Assembly (NCBI RefSeq): GCF_015751785.1
Contig: NZ_JADOTY010000001.1
Coordinates: 6,572,001 to 6,636,000 of the forward strand
Direction of reading: 5' to 3'
DNA: 64,000 bases
Origin: Micromonospora vinacea
Lineage (GTDB): Bacteria > Actinomycetota > Actinomycetes > Mycobacteriales > Micromonosporaceae
Below the pieces are notes generated by a model. That model was not told where the DNA came from, searched no databases, and was given only the letters and a program-made list of their open reading frames with translations. Shown here piece after piece: positions 8,151-17,766 of this stretch (positions are counted from its first letter, which is position 1; every line of letters starts with the position of its first letter). A program made the translations under genes and the position numbers.

Positions 8151-11138
8151 GTGTCCGAGCAGCGAAAAGCGAGATCATCACGCATGCTCGACCCCTCGCC
8201 TGAGGACGACCGGACTTCACCAACCGTTTCCACGCCGCACTTCGTGGGTCGTGACCGGGAGATGGCGGCGCTTCGGGGCGCCCTGGCCCGGCCACCGGCG
8301 ATCGTGCTGGTCGAGGGCGAGGCGGGGATCGGGAAGAGCCGCCTGCTGCGGGAGTGGCTGGCCGCACCGGACCAGCGCACCGCCCTGGTGTCGGTGTGCC
8401 CACCGCTTCGCGAGTCGCTGACGTTGGGGCCGATCGTCGACGCGTTCCGTGGGATCGACCGCCCGGTGTCGCGATTGCGGCTCACCGAGCTCGCGGGTGC
8501 GTTACGGCCCCTGTTCCCGGAGTGGTCCTCGGACCTGCCACCCGCGTTGCCGCCGCTGGACGATGCGAAGGCGGCCCGGCATCGCCTGTTCCGCGCCCTG
8601 GACGAGCTGCTTCGGGCTCTGCGTGTCGACGTTCTCGTGCTCGAGGACGCTCACTGGGCCGACGAGGTGACCCTGGAGTTCCTGCTGTTCGTCACCTCCC
8701 GACAGCAGGCGCACGGGCCCAGCCTCGTGGTCTCCTATCGGCCGGAGGAGGTGGACGACGGGTCGCTGTTGCTGCGGCTGACGTCCCGGTTGCCTGCCGG
8801 CGTGACCCAGCTGAGGATCGCCCTGGCGCCCATGCGACCCGACGACACGGCAGCGCTGGTGTCCTCGATGCTGGACGGCAACGCGATCTCACAGGAGTTC
8901 ACGACGTTCATGCACGAGCGGACCGGTGGCGTTCCGCTGGCCGTGGAGGAGTCGGTCCGCCTCATGTGCGACCGCGCCGACCTCGTCTTCCGCGACGGAC
9001 AGTGGGTTCGGCTGAAGCTGCGCGAGCTACAGGTGCCGCCGACGGTGCGCGACTCCACCCGGGAGCGGGTGGGCCGCCTGTCGCCGATCGCACAGCAGGT
9101 GTTGCGAGCCGCGGCGACGTTGGCTCAGCGGTCGTCGGTGGCCACGATCGCGATGACCGCCGGTCTGTCACCAGCTGCCTGCCGAGGCGCTGTCGCGGAG
9201 GCGGCCACCGCCGGTGTCCTGGACGGAGACGACCGCGACCGGTGGCGGTTCCGGCACGTGCTGGCGGCCACGGCCGTCTACGAGGCGATTCCGTTGACCG
9301 ACCGCAGACACTTCCACCTGCTGGCCGGCCGGGCCCTGGAGCACAGCCATCCACCGCCGGTGGCACGTCTTGCCCGCCACTTCCGCGAGGCCGGCGATAC
9401 GCAGTCCTGGGCGCGGTACGCCGAGCAGAGCGCCGAGCTGGCCATGGCTTCGGGTGACCACACCAAGGCGGTCGACCTGCTGGTCGATCTGATGTCGTGG
9501 GCAGTGCTGCCGCCGGTGGACCGGGCACGGGTCGCGCGCATCGCCGGAGTTGCCGCCCTGGGCCGTCGGGAACAGGTCGACGAGGTCTACCACCGCGTGA
9601 TCCGTACCCTGCGCTCGGTGCTGGAGACCCCCGGTCTCTCCGCCCGTCAGCAGGCCGAGATCCGCAACCCTCTCGGTCGGCTCCTGATCACCGGGGGTGA
9701 GGCGCAGGCAGCACTCAGCGAGTTGGAGCAGGCGGTGGCCAACCTCGACCATGACCCGGTCGAGGCGGCTCGGGCGATGACCTATCTCGGCTGGGCCTAT
9801 GCGGGGCCGTGGCCGGCGTCGACCCATCGGCGTTGGCTGGATCGCGCCGCCGACCTCACCGCCGGATTCGATTCCCCCGCCGAGCGGCTCAATCTGGCCG
9901 GCAACCGGGCCGCGGCGTTGCTCATGCTCGGTGAGGAGGAGGCCTGGGACGTCGTCGCTGAGCTGCCCACCGACGGCGCGACCGCGGCGGAGCGTCTCGA
10001 CGTGGCCCGCATCCACGCGAATATCGGGACCGGCGCACTGATCTGGGGCCGGTACGCCGACGCGGAGGAACACCTCGCCGTGGCGATGCGCCTCGCCGAG
10101 GCCGAGCAGGCGTCCCGGTTGCACCACAACGTCCGACTCGAACAGGCCAATCTGGCGTGGCTCACCGGTCGGTGGGAGGGCCTCGCGGAGCGGAGCGCGG
10201 CACTCGCCGATGCCGACCGAGACCGGCCGGCGCACTACCTCGGCAGCATTCGCCTGGCTGCCCGGCTGGCAGCCGCAGCCGGACGGCGGCGCGCCGCGGA
10301 GGAGCAGTTCCGGTTGGTCCTCGAGGAGTCTGCCCGTCTCGGCGCAGCCGACGACACGATGGAGGCCGCCGCTGCGCTGGCCAGGCTGTGGCTGACCGAC
10401 GGCAACAGCGGTCGGGCGCTGCAGATCACGGACGAGCCGATGGACACCGTCCGGAGAAAGGGCATCTGGGTCTGGGCGACGGACCTCGTTCCGGCCCGGA
10501 TCGAGGCGCACCTCGCCGCGGGCGACCTGAAGGCCGCGACACGCCTGGGCGACCAGTTCGGCAGAGGGCTGCGTGGCCGTACGGCGCCTGCGCCTCGCGC
10601 GGCGCTCACCGTGTGCCGTGCCCTGCTGCTCGCGGCCGTCGGAGACCACGCCCGCGCGGCGACGGCATTCGATCGGGCGGCGCGCGCCTGGAGCGCGTTG
10701 CCGCGCCCCTACGATGCTCTGCTCGCCCGTGAACGTCAGGCCGAGGCGCTCATCGCGCAAGGCCGGGTCGACCAGGGCCGAGAGCTGCTGGCCGCACAGT
10801 ACGAGCAGCTGTTCAGGCTTGGCGCCCGCGGCGACGCGGACCGGGTCGCGCAGCGGCTGCGTGAACACGGCGCCGAGGTCCCGCGACTGTGGCGCGGCGG
10901 CCGACGCGGGTACGGCGACCAGCTCTCACCTCGCGAACTCGACGTGGTCCAACTGGTCGTCGCCGGAAAGACGAACCGGGAGATCAGCCGGATCCTGGCC
11001 AAGTCGCCGGCCACAGTGGATCAGCAGCTGCGTGCGGCGATGCGCAAGCTGAAGGTGAGCTCCCGGACCGCGCTCGCGGTCAAAGCAGTGGAGGCCGGAG
11101 TGTTCGCCGAAGAGGACTCCCTCGACGACGCGTCGTGA
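8151..11138 (+). CDS. LAL-type LuxR-family transcriptional regulator
   Basis: ~995 residues with the classic LAL layout: N-terminal AAA/NACHT-like ATPase (Walker A EGEAGIGKSRLL, residues 55-66; Walker B VLVLEDAHWADE near 160), a long TPR-like helical middle and a C-terminal LuxR helix-turn-helix (LSPRELDVVQLVVAGKTNRE... TVDQQL) in the last ~65 residues. Such proteins activate antibiotic clusters or sugar catabolism in response to a ligand bound by the middle region. I choose GTG 8151 because GAGGG is 5 bases upstream; GTG 8139 and ATG 8184 are alternatives. No biosynthetic cluster lies beside it; the nearest downstream gene is the secreted subtilase, a possible target. Confidence 0.88.
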   Translation: MSEQRKARSSRMLDPSPEDDRTSPTVSTPHFVGRDREMAALRGALARPPAIVLVEGEAGIGKSRLLREWLAAPDQRTALVSVCPPLRESLTLGPIVDAFRGIDRPVSRLRLTELAGALRPLFPEWSSDLPPALPPLDDAKAARHRLFRALDELLRALRVDVLVLEDAHWADEVTLEFLLFVTSRQQAHGPSLVVSYRPEEVDDGSLLLRLTSRLPAGVTQLRIALAPMRPDDTAALVSSMLDGNAISQEFTTFMHERTGGVPLAVEESVRLMCDRADLVFRDGQWVRLKLRELQVPPTVRDSTRERVGRLSPIAQQVLRAAATLAQRSSVATIAMTAGLSPAACRGAVAEAATAGVLDGDDRDRWRFRHVLAATAVYEAIPLTDRRHFHLLAGRALEHSHPPPVARLARHFREAGDTQSWARYAEQSAELAMASGDHTKAVDLLVDLMSWAVLPPVDRARVARIAGVAALGRREQVDEVYHRVIRTLRSVLETPGLSARQQAEIRNPLGRLLITGGEAQAALSELEQAVANLDHDPVEAARAMTYLGWAYAGPWPASTHRRWLDRAADLTAGFDSPAERLNLAGNRAAALLMLGEEEAWDVVAELPTDGATAAERLDVARIHANIGTGALIWGRYADAEEHLAVAMRLAEAEQASRLHHNVRLEQANLAWLTGRWEGLAERSAALADADRDRPAHYLGSIRLAARLAAAAGRRRAAEEQFRLVLEESARLGAADDTMEAAAALARLWLTDGNSGRALQITDEPMDTVRRKGIWVWATDLVPARIEAHLAAGDLKAATRLGDQFGRGLRGRTAPAPRAALTVCRALLLAAVGDHARAATAFDRAARAWSALPRPYDALLARERQAEALIAQGRVDQGRELLAAQYEQLFRLGARGDADRVAQRLREHGAEVPRLWRGGRRGYGDQLSPRELDVVQLVVAGKTNREISRILAKSPATVDQQLRAAMRKLKVSSRTALAVKAVEAGVFAEEDSLDDAS

Positions 11139-11218
11139 AAATTGACGTATCCGCTGGATAGCAACGGTCACCCTTCGCGCCGAGCATGACTCCATGATTC
11201 ATAGCCATCGGGCAATGC

Positions 11219-11380
11219 ATGCCTGAGCGACCTGTCTCGCGTGACGACTCCGTCATCGAGCACCAGCCACCTCTCGAGCTGTCCCGCGAGTCGCACGACA
11301 GCGCCCGCGACGCCTCCGACGCCCACGACGCCGACGGTGCCGACGACCACAAGAACCACGACCCCTACCAACCCCTGTAG
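11219..11380 (+). CDS. Small Asp/His-rich acidic protein, unlisted ORF
   Basis: 53 residues: begins MPERPVSRDDSVIEHQPP, ends DADGADDHKNHDPYQPL. It is shorter than typical ORF cut-offs. About 85-90% of third codon positions are G or C, the signature of real coding sequence here. The region after residue 25 is built of Asp, His, Ala and Ser, consistent with a disordered or metal-binding tail. It stops 14 bases before the subtilase start, suggesting co-transcription and perhaps coupling. No clear ribosome site precedes ATG 11219, so a leaderless or weakly translated start is possible. Function unknown. Confidence 0.5.
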   Translation: MPERPVSRDDSVIEHQPPLELSRESHDSARDASDAHDADGADDHKNHDPYQPL

Positions 11381-11394
11381 GTCGAAGGATTCTC

Positions 11395-14300
11395 ATGAGA
11401 CTCAAAGCCCTCGCGGCAACGCTTGCCGCAGCGGTCGGCCTGAGCCTGATCCAGGCACCACCGGCGTCCGCCGCTGAGCCGGATCCCGGCTCGGCCGCCA
11501 AGAAGATCGCGTCGCCCCTGAAGGACCGCTTCCGTACGTCTCCGGCTTCCGACTTCTGGATCACCTTCGAGACCAGAGCCGACCTCGGGCCAGCGAAGAA
11601 GCTCGCCGACTGGACGGCTCGTGGTCAGTTCGTCTACGACGCGCTGACCGCGGCGGCGAAGGACTCCCTGGCATCGGTCTCCAGCGACCTCGACCGGGCG
11701 GGCGTCAAGTACACCTCCTACCCGATCGCCAACGCCGTGCTCGTCAAGGGGGGCACCGAGAAGCTCGCCCTCGACGTGGCCACGAAGGTGCAGGTCGCCG
11801 AGATCCACGCGACGCCGCAGGTCGCGCTGGTCGAGCCCGTCGACGAGAAGGTTCCCACTGACCAGGCGGCCCGCCCCGCCGCCCCGAAGGCCACCGCCGA
11901 GGCAGGCACCGTCTCGTGGGGTCTGGACGCCATCCACGCCCCGCAGGCATGGGCCATGGGCGCCACCGGCGCGGGCATCACCGTGTCCAACCTCGACTCG
12001 GGCGTCCAGTTCGACCACCCGGCCCTGGCGCACCAGTACCGCGGCACGAAGCCCGACGGCACCGTCGACCACAACTACAACTGGATGGGCACCCGGGGCA
12101 CCTGCACGGGCGCACCGTGCGACGACAACGGACACGGCACGCACACCATGGGCACCATGGTCGGCGACGACGGCACCAACCACGTCGGCGTCGCCCCGGA
12201 CGCGCAGTGGATCGCGACGAACGGCTGCTGTGAGAGCACCGGCGTCGAGTCGCTGCTGCGATCCGGCTGGTGGCTGCTCGCCCCGACCGACGTCCAGGGG
12301 AACAACCCCGACCCGTCCAAGCGCCCCCACGTCATCAACAACTCGTGGGGCCAGAACGTCGAGCACAACTTCGACGACTTCTTCCAGGCCATCGACGAGG
12401 CCTGGAGTGCCGCGGGCATCTTCAGCGTCTGGTCGTCGGGCAACACCACGCCGTACGCGGCCTGCGACACCGTCTCCTCGCCCGGCTCCGCCGAGAGCGC
12501 CTACTCCGTCGGCGCGTACCGGCCGGACGGCACGCTCGCGTTGTTCTCCCGCAAGGGCGAGGGTGAAGGTGGCCGGATCAAGCCCGAGATCTCCGCTCCG
12601 GGCGACGGCGTCCGTTCGTCCTACCCGGGCGGCAGCTACGTCGAGATGTCCGGCACCTCGATGGCGGCACCCCACGTCGCCGGCGCGGTCGCGGCGCTGT
12701 GGAGCTACGACCCGACCCTCATCGGGCAGGTCGAGGAAACCCGCCGCCTGCTCGGCGAGTCGGCCGTCGACGTCGACGACACCGAGTGCGGCGGCACCGC
12801 CGAGGTCAACAACAAGTACGGCGAGGGCCGGCTCGACCTCGTCCGCCTGCTCGAGCTGGCACCCCGCAAGGGCGGCACCCTCACCGGTGTCGTCACCGCC
12901 GACGGCGCCCCGGTCCCCGCTGCCGAGGTGACGATCAGCGGGCCGTTCAGCCGGTCGATCGGAACCGACAAGGACGGCCGGTTCACCACGAACCTCCCGG
13001 TCGGTGACTACCAGCTCAGCACCAAGGTCTTCGGCTACCTGACCTCAAGCGCCAACGTCACGATCACCCTCGGCCAGGACACCTCCGTCAAGCTGCCGCT
13101 CACGGCCGCCGTGAAGCACGACATCAGCGGCAGGGTCGTCGACGACAAGAAGCGCCCCGTCCCGAACGCCGACGTCTCCGTCAAGGACACGCCGCTGAAG
13201 CCGGTACGCACGGATGCCAACGGCGCGTTCACGATCACCGCTGTCCCCGAGGGCGGGTACACGCTTGGCGTCAAGCCCAACGCCTGCTTCTCCCCCACCA
13301 CAGTGCCGCTGACCGTCGGCGCGCAGAACGAGTCGCGCGAGTACCCCGTCGGGCTCGTCGTCGACGAGGGCGGCTACAGCTGTGCCGTCTCCGACGGCGA
13401 ATACCTGCGCGGCACCGACCCGGTCGCGTTCAGCAGTGGCGTGTGGGCGACGGTGAAGCTGCCGTTCCCGATCGCGCTCTACAACGGCAGCCACGACACC
13501 CTCGGCATCGGCCTGCGCGGCGTGATCGCCCCGGACGGCGCCACCGGACCCGGCTATGGCGGTGCCGGTATCTTCCCCTTCTACGTCGAGACCCCCGTCG
13601 AGTTCGCTCCCGGCGGCGGCGTCTTCACGGCGGCCACCAAGGTCAACGGTGAGGACGCGTTCGTCATCGAGTACCGCAAGGCCAAGCTCTGGGCCTACCC
13701 GACCCGGACGGAATACACGGAGCCGGTCAACTTCTCGGCCACGCTCACCCGCTCGGGCACGATGATCTTCGGGTACGGCGACGGCGTCGGGACCGACGAC
13801 CCGGTGACCGCCGGCGCGCACGCCGTGACCGGCATCCAGGGCTGGGCCGGCGTCGACGGCATCCGGTTCTCCGACAAGGCCCCGGTGCTGCGCGACGGGA
13901 TGATCGTCACCTACGACATGCCTGACTTCGGGTACCTGGACGCGACAGTCGTCGACCAGAACGACGGGCTACCGGTCGCCGGGGCCAAGGTCTCCTTCAC
14001 CAACAAGTCCGGGCTCGTCGAGGCCGTCACGACCAACGGAACGGGCATCGTGCATCGCCAGCTTCCGGTCGGCGACTACACGATGACTGTCGACGCGCCG
14101 AACTACACGACCGCGGCGTACCCCTTCTCCCTGGACAAGCTCTACGCGAGCGCCAAGATCGACGCGCGCCTGACCACGGGTGCCGCCGGCCTGAAGGCCG
14201 ACGGCCTCGATGCGCTGCTGGGTACCGACCAGAACGGCGTGGGCTCTCTGACGCTGACCAACAACGGTTCCGCCCCACTCACGTACGACCTTGGCGAGGC

Positions 14301-17300
14301 CGCCCGCCACCCCGAACTCGACGCCGCCGACGCCACCACGCGCACCGGCACGGGTGCGGCCAGCACGATCGACCTCGCCGCGTGGAAGGCCGGTGCGAGC
14401 GGCATGAAGCCGTCGAGCGTCGACGGCAAGGCCGCGACGGCATCCGCCGCGGAGGCACAGGCGGCTGGCAAGGTCGGTCCGACCTCCGGCGGTGACGTCA
14501 TCACCCGGATCGCCATCCCGGGCAAGATCGAGGACAAGGAGCCGTCCGGCGTCGGGTACGACGGCGACGTCTGGGTCCACGACTACAACGCCCGGACCAA
14601 CACCGCCTGGACGGTGGCGGGCAAGCCGACCGGGAAGGTCTTCGACGCGTCGTGGAACCCGGCGTACCGGGCGTTCGACATGGCGCTCGACACCAAGACC
14701 GGTGACATGTGCCAGATGGAGGACAGCCCGGCCAGCTACATCCACTGCTTCGACAGGCAGACCGGGAAGGAGACCCGGCAGATCAAGGGTGACTGGTCCA
14801 CGCTGCAACTGACCGGCCTCGCCTACAACCCGACCGAGGACGTGTTCTACGTCGGCGGCCGGCGGAACGGCATGATCGGCACCGTCGCCGGGACGTCGCA
14901 CGACAACCCGGGTGCGCTGCTGTCCTTCTGCGCCCCGCCGCTGCCCGAGGTGATGGGCCTGGCCTACAACCAGGCGTCCGACACCATCTGGTACACCGAC
15001 CTCACCTCCAACCGGCCCACCCGCCTGCTGCAGGTCGACCCCGACGACTGCTCGCTGGTGAACGCGTGGTGGTTCCCCGGCCAGAAGGCCGGCCAGGGCG
15101 GCGGCCTCGAAACCGACTCGACCGGTGCGCTGTGGGCGGCGGACCAGATCGCCGACGACGTCGTGCTTGTCGACGTCGAGGACGACCTGCTCACCGACCT
15201 GCCGTGGCTGTCGCTCTCCTCGACCGGCGGCACCCTCGCCCCTGGTCAGTCGACGACAGTCAAGGTCTCGATCTCCTCGAAGGACGCCAAGCCCGGGGTT
15301 CTCGGCGCGAACATCGTGGTGAGGTCCGACTCCGGACGCCAGTCCAAGACCTACGTCCCGGTGACGCTCACGACCACGAAGTACCAGGTCGGCGTCAACG
15401 CCGGCAGCGCAAAGTTCACCGACGCCTCCGGCTACACCTGGCTCGCCGACCAGGCCGCCGGTAAGAAGGCGTGGGGCTACGAGGGGAAGACCAAGGTCAC
15501 CGCCACGAAGGCCGGAATCGAAGGCACGACTGACGATGCCCTGTTCCAGTCGCAGCGCACCACTCCGGACAAGCAGTTGTTCTACCGCTTCCCGGACGCG
15601 CCCAAGGGCACCTACGCGATCGATTTCGGCTTCGCCGAGATCGAGAAGGTGGCCAAGGGCAAGCGGGTGTTCGATGTCCTCGTGGACGGCACGCTGACCG
15701 ACTACGCGTACGACCCGGCCGCGGCTGTGGGGCCGAACGTCGCCGACTGGCGCACCGCCGTCGTGAAGCACGAGGGCGGTCCGCTGTCCGTGGAGCTACG
15801 GGGCTCGAAGGGCCTGAAGGCCCCGACCATCGCCGCGTTGCGGGTGACGCTCGACCCGCGCGCGGACGAGGCGGAGCCGGAGCCTCAGCCAGAGGAGCCG
15901 GAGCCGGGCCCCGTGCCGGTGGCCCCCGCCGGTCGCTCGTACTCCATGAAGGTGACCGACGGGCTCTACCGCCAGGGCACGCAGGAGTCCGGGTGGCACG
16001 GCGACGACCTCTGCGGCCCTCTGTGGTTCGACTCCAGCTTCCTGGCTCCGTTCTACGACACGGCCTGGGACGGGGTGTGCGTGACGACGAACGGCACGCT
16101 GACCTTCGACCGCGCCAGCACGCTGGGCAACAACACGGCACTGCCGTCGTCGTACCCGATCGACGCGATCTATCCGCTCTGGGACGACCTCATCGTCGAC
16201 GACGAGGCGGGCATCTACTTCGGCACGACCGAGGTGGACGGGCTGGCGGCGCAGGTCATCGAGTGGCGCAACATCGCCTTCTACAGTGACCGGACCGCTC
16301 GCGTGAGCTTCTCGGTCACCCTGGTCGCGGACGGACGGATCCAGATCGGGTACGGCGACGGCGTCGGCGGCGACAACCCCCTCACCAAGGGCTCGTCGGC
16401 GACGGTCGGCGTGGAGAGCCTGAACCGCAACCCCGCGAGTCAGTACTCCTTCAACCAGCCCGTCCTGAAGGCCGGCATGGGCCTGGAGTACACCCTCCCG
16501 GCCGCCGGCACGATCGAGGGCACTGTCACCGACAAAAACGACGGCAAGCCGATCGAGGGCGCGATCATCACGCTCAAGGGGCCGGCCGGTGAACGGGTCA
16601 TCACCGCCGACGCCAAGGGCCGCTGGAAGGCTCAGGCGCTGGTCGGCGAGAACACCGTGCAGGTCGAGTCGCCGAACTACGTCACCGCCAGCCAGCCGGT
16701 GACCATCGCCAAGAAGGATCAGGCCGAGGTGGTCGACGCGGCGTTGACCACGGGCGTCGCCACCGTCACCGGAGGTGACTTCGACTGGCTCCTCGACAAG
16801 GGCCAGACGGCGACGGGCGACGTGACAGTGACCAACAGCGGTTCCGCCCCGCTGGAGGTGCGGGTCAGCGAGCAGAAGCGCGCCAGCGACGGTGGGCACG
16901 AAGCCGCCGACCTTTCCTGGCTGACCCTCACGGGCCCGGCCGCAACCGGCACTGTCACGCTCGCGGCCGGCGAGTCCACCACTGTCACGGCGACGGCGAA
17001 CAACGCCGGCGTCGAGCCGGGCGTGCTCGTCGGGGACGTGCTGGTGGCGTCGAACGCCGGCAAGGGCGAGACCCAGCTCAAGCCGGTCCGCCTGGCGACC
17101 TCGGCCTACTGGAAGGGCGTCGACGTGGGCGGGTCCGGGTACGTCGATGCCGACGGCTTCTTCTGGGCGCCCGACCAGGGGCTCAGCTCGCGGCAGTGGG
17201 GCTACGTCGGCGGCAAGGCGCATGCCACCAAGGCCGACATCGCCGGCACCGAGGACGACGCGCTGTTCCGCACCCAGCGGAGCGGCCAGACGTTCAGCTA

Positions 17301-17583
17301 CGTGTTCAAGAACGCCCCCGCCGGGACGTACCGGATCGGCCTCGACTTCGCCGAGATCGAGAAGGTCAAGGCCGGTAAGCGTGCCTTCGATGTCCTGGCC
17401 GACGGCAAGGTCGTGCTCTACGACCACGACGTGCAGGCGAAGGTGGGCGCGCTGACCGCGGACCTGAACGCGGTCACGGTCGAGCACGCCGGTGGCGATC
17501 TGAAGATCGAGCTTCGCCGCGACAAGGGCGAGAGCGACCCGATCCTCAACGCCCTGAAGGTCCAGCAGGACCCGCGCCTCTGA
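11395..17583 (+). CDS. Secreted multidomain S8 (subtilisin-like) serine protease
   Basis: 2062 residues; AAGGA ribosome site. Signal peptide residues 1-27 (MRLKALAATLAAAVGLSLIQ, cut after ASA), prodomain ~28-170, S8 catalytic domain ~175-480. Triad: D201 (SNLDSGV), H247 (NGHGTHT), S422 (GTSMAAPH), with oxyanion N350. After it come two carboxypeptidase-regulatory-like beta-sandwiches (~495-660), a beta-sandwich repeat, further CPReg-like units and two malectin-like domains that are near-duplicates (~1330-1480 and ~1900-2062, each with 'DDALF.SQR/TQR' and 'GFAEIEKV/DFAEIEKV' cores). A Pro/Glu linker lies near residue 1500. The layout resembles bacillopeptidase F-like proteases of soil actinomycetes. 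Role: extracellular proteolysis, probably tethered to polymer or cell surface. Substrate unknown. Confidence 0.93.
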   Translation: MRLKALAATLAAAVGLSLIQAPPASAAEPDPGSAAKKIASPLKDRFRTSPASDFWITFETRADLGPAKKLADWTARGQFVYDALTAAAKDSLASVSSDLDRAGVKYTSYPIANAVLVKGGTEKLALDVATKVQVAEIHATPQVALVEPVDEKVPTDQAARPAAPKATAEAGTVSWGLDAIHAPQAWAMGATGAGITVSNLDSGVQFDHPALAHQYRGTKPDGTVDHNYNWMGTRGTCTGAPCDDNGHGTHTMGTMVGDDGTNHVGVAPDAQWIATNGCCESTGVESLLRSGWWLLAPTDVQGNNPDPSKRPHVINNSWGQNVEHNFDDFFQAIDEAWSAAGIFSVWSSGNTTPYAACDTVSSPGSAESAYSVGAYRPDGTLALFSRKGEGEGGRIKPEISAPGDGVRSSYPGGSYVEMSGTSMAAPHVAGAVAALWSYDPTLIGQVEETRRLLGESAVDVDDTECGGTAEVNNKYGEGRLDLVRLLELAPRKGGTLTGVVTADGAPVPAAEVTISGPFSRSIGTDKDGRFTTNLPVGDYQLSTKVFGYLTSSANVTITLGQDTSVKLPLTAAVKHDISGRVVDDKKRPVPNADVSVKDTPLKPVRTDANGAFTITAVPEGGYTLGVKPNACFSPTTVPLTVGAQNESREYPVGLVVDEGGYSCAVSDGEYLRGTDPVAFSSGVWATVKLPFPIALYNGSHDTLGIGLRGVIAPDGATGPGYGGAGIFPFYVETPVEFAPGGGVFTAATKVNGEDAFVIEYRKAKLWAYPTRTEYTEPVNFSATLTRSGTMIFGYGDGVGTDDPVTAGAHAVTGIQGWAGVDGIRFSDKAPVLRDGMIVTYDMPDFGYLDATVVDQNDGLPVAGAKVSFTNKSGLVEAVTTNGTGIVHRQLPVGDYTMTVDAPNYTTAAYPFSLDKLYASAKIDARLTTGAAGLKADGLDALLGTDQNGVGSLTLTNNGSAPLTYDLGEAARHPELDAADATTRTGTGAASTIDLAAWKAGASGMKPSSVDGKAATASAAEAQAAGKVGPTSGGDVITRIAIPGKIEDKEPSGVGYDGDVWVHDYNARTNTAWTVAGKPTGKVFDASWNPAYRAFDMALDTKTGDMCQMEDSPASYIHCFDRQTGKETRQIKGDWSTLQLTGLAYNPTEDVFYVGGRRNGMIGTVAGTSHDNPGALLSFCAPPLPEVMGLAYNQASDTIWYTDLTSNRPTRLLQVDPDDCSLVNAWWFPGQKAGQGGGLETDSTGALWAADQIADDVVLVDVEDDLLTDLPWLSLSSTGGTLAPGQSTTVKVSISSKDAKPGVLGANIVVRSDSGRQSKTYVPVTLTTTKYQVGVNAGSAKFTDASGYTWLADQAAGKKAWGYEGKTKVTATKAGIEGTTDDALFQSQRTTPDKQLFYRFPDAPKGTYAIDFGFAEIEKVAKGKRVFDVLVDGTLTDYAYDPAAAVGPNVADWRTAVVKHEGGPLSVELRGSKGLKAPTIAALRVTLDPRADEAEPEPQPEEPEPGPVPVAPAGRSYSMKVTDGLYRQGTQESGWHGDDLCGPLWFDSSFLAPFYDTAWDGVCVTTNGTLTFDRASTLGNNTALPSSYPIDAIYPLWDDLIVDDEAGIYFGTTEVDGLAAQVIEWRNIAFYSDRTARVSFSVTLVADGRIQIGYGDGVGGDNPLTKGSSATVGVESLNRNPASQYSFNQPVLKAGMGLEYTLPAAGTIEGTVTDKNDGKPIEGAIITLKGPAGERVITADAKGRWKAQALVGENTVQVESPNYVTASQPVTIAKKDQAEVVDAALTTGVATVTGGDFDWLLDKGQTATGDVTVTNSGSAPLEVRVSEQKRASDGGHEAADLSWLTLTGPAATGTVTLAAGESTTVTATANNAGVEPGVLVGDVLVASNAGKGETQLKPVRLATSAYWKGVDVGGSGYVDADGFFWAPDQGLSSRQWGYVGGKAHATKADIAGTEDDALFRTQRSGQTFSYVFKNAPAGTYRIGLDFAEIEKVKAGKRAFDVLADGKVVLYDHDVQAKVGALTADLNAVTVEHAGGDLKIELRRDKGESDPILNALKVQQDPRL

Positions 17584-17606
17584 GCTGGAGAACCAGTTTC
17601 ACCAGC

Positions 17607-17655
17607 AGTGGTCAGAGCCTCCTCGGCAAGCTTCGCCGGGGAGGCTCTGACCACT
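17607..17655 (+). terminator. Strong hairpin after the subtilase gene
   Basis: A perfect 16-base stem (17607-17622 pairing with 17640-17655; arm AGTGGTCAGAGCCTCC) with a 17-base loop, 24 bases after the stop codon. There is no U-run, as is usual for actinobacterial I-shaped terminators. Confidence 0.8.
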
Positions 17656-17698
17656 ACTACCCACGGTTGGTTGCCGACAGTCGCCACATCAGCGTACT

Positions 17699-17716
17699 CT
17701 GGACGATATGGTCCAG
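17699..17716. promoter_or_regulatory. Inverted-repeat operator, GGAC-N6-GTCC site A
   Basis: CTGGAC-GATATG-GTCCAG is a perfect 6-base inverted repeat 50 bases upstream of the molybdopterin oxidoreductase gene. The same GGAC-N6-GTCC core occurs at 22542 and 23575 around the tetR gene. Binding by that TetR protein is inferred. Confidence 0.6.
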
Positions 17717-17766
17717 TTAACTTACGCCGGAGTGCGGCCGTGCGGCCACAACTCAAGGCGGGGCGC

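Noticed and set aside
9168..10868. 566-codon minus-strand frame
   Set aside because: Antisense to the LAL regulator; no motifs.
13969..17487. Two long minus-strand frames (600 and 563 codons)
   Set aside because: Antisense shadows of the subtilase gene, a common effect of high third-position GC.
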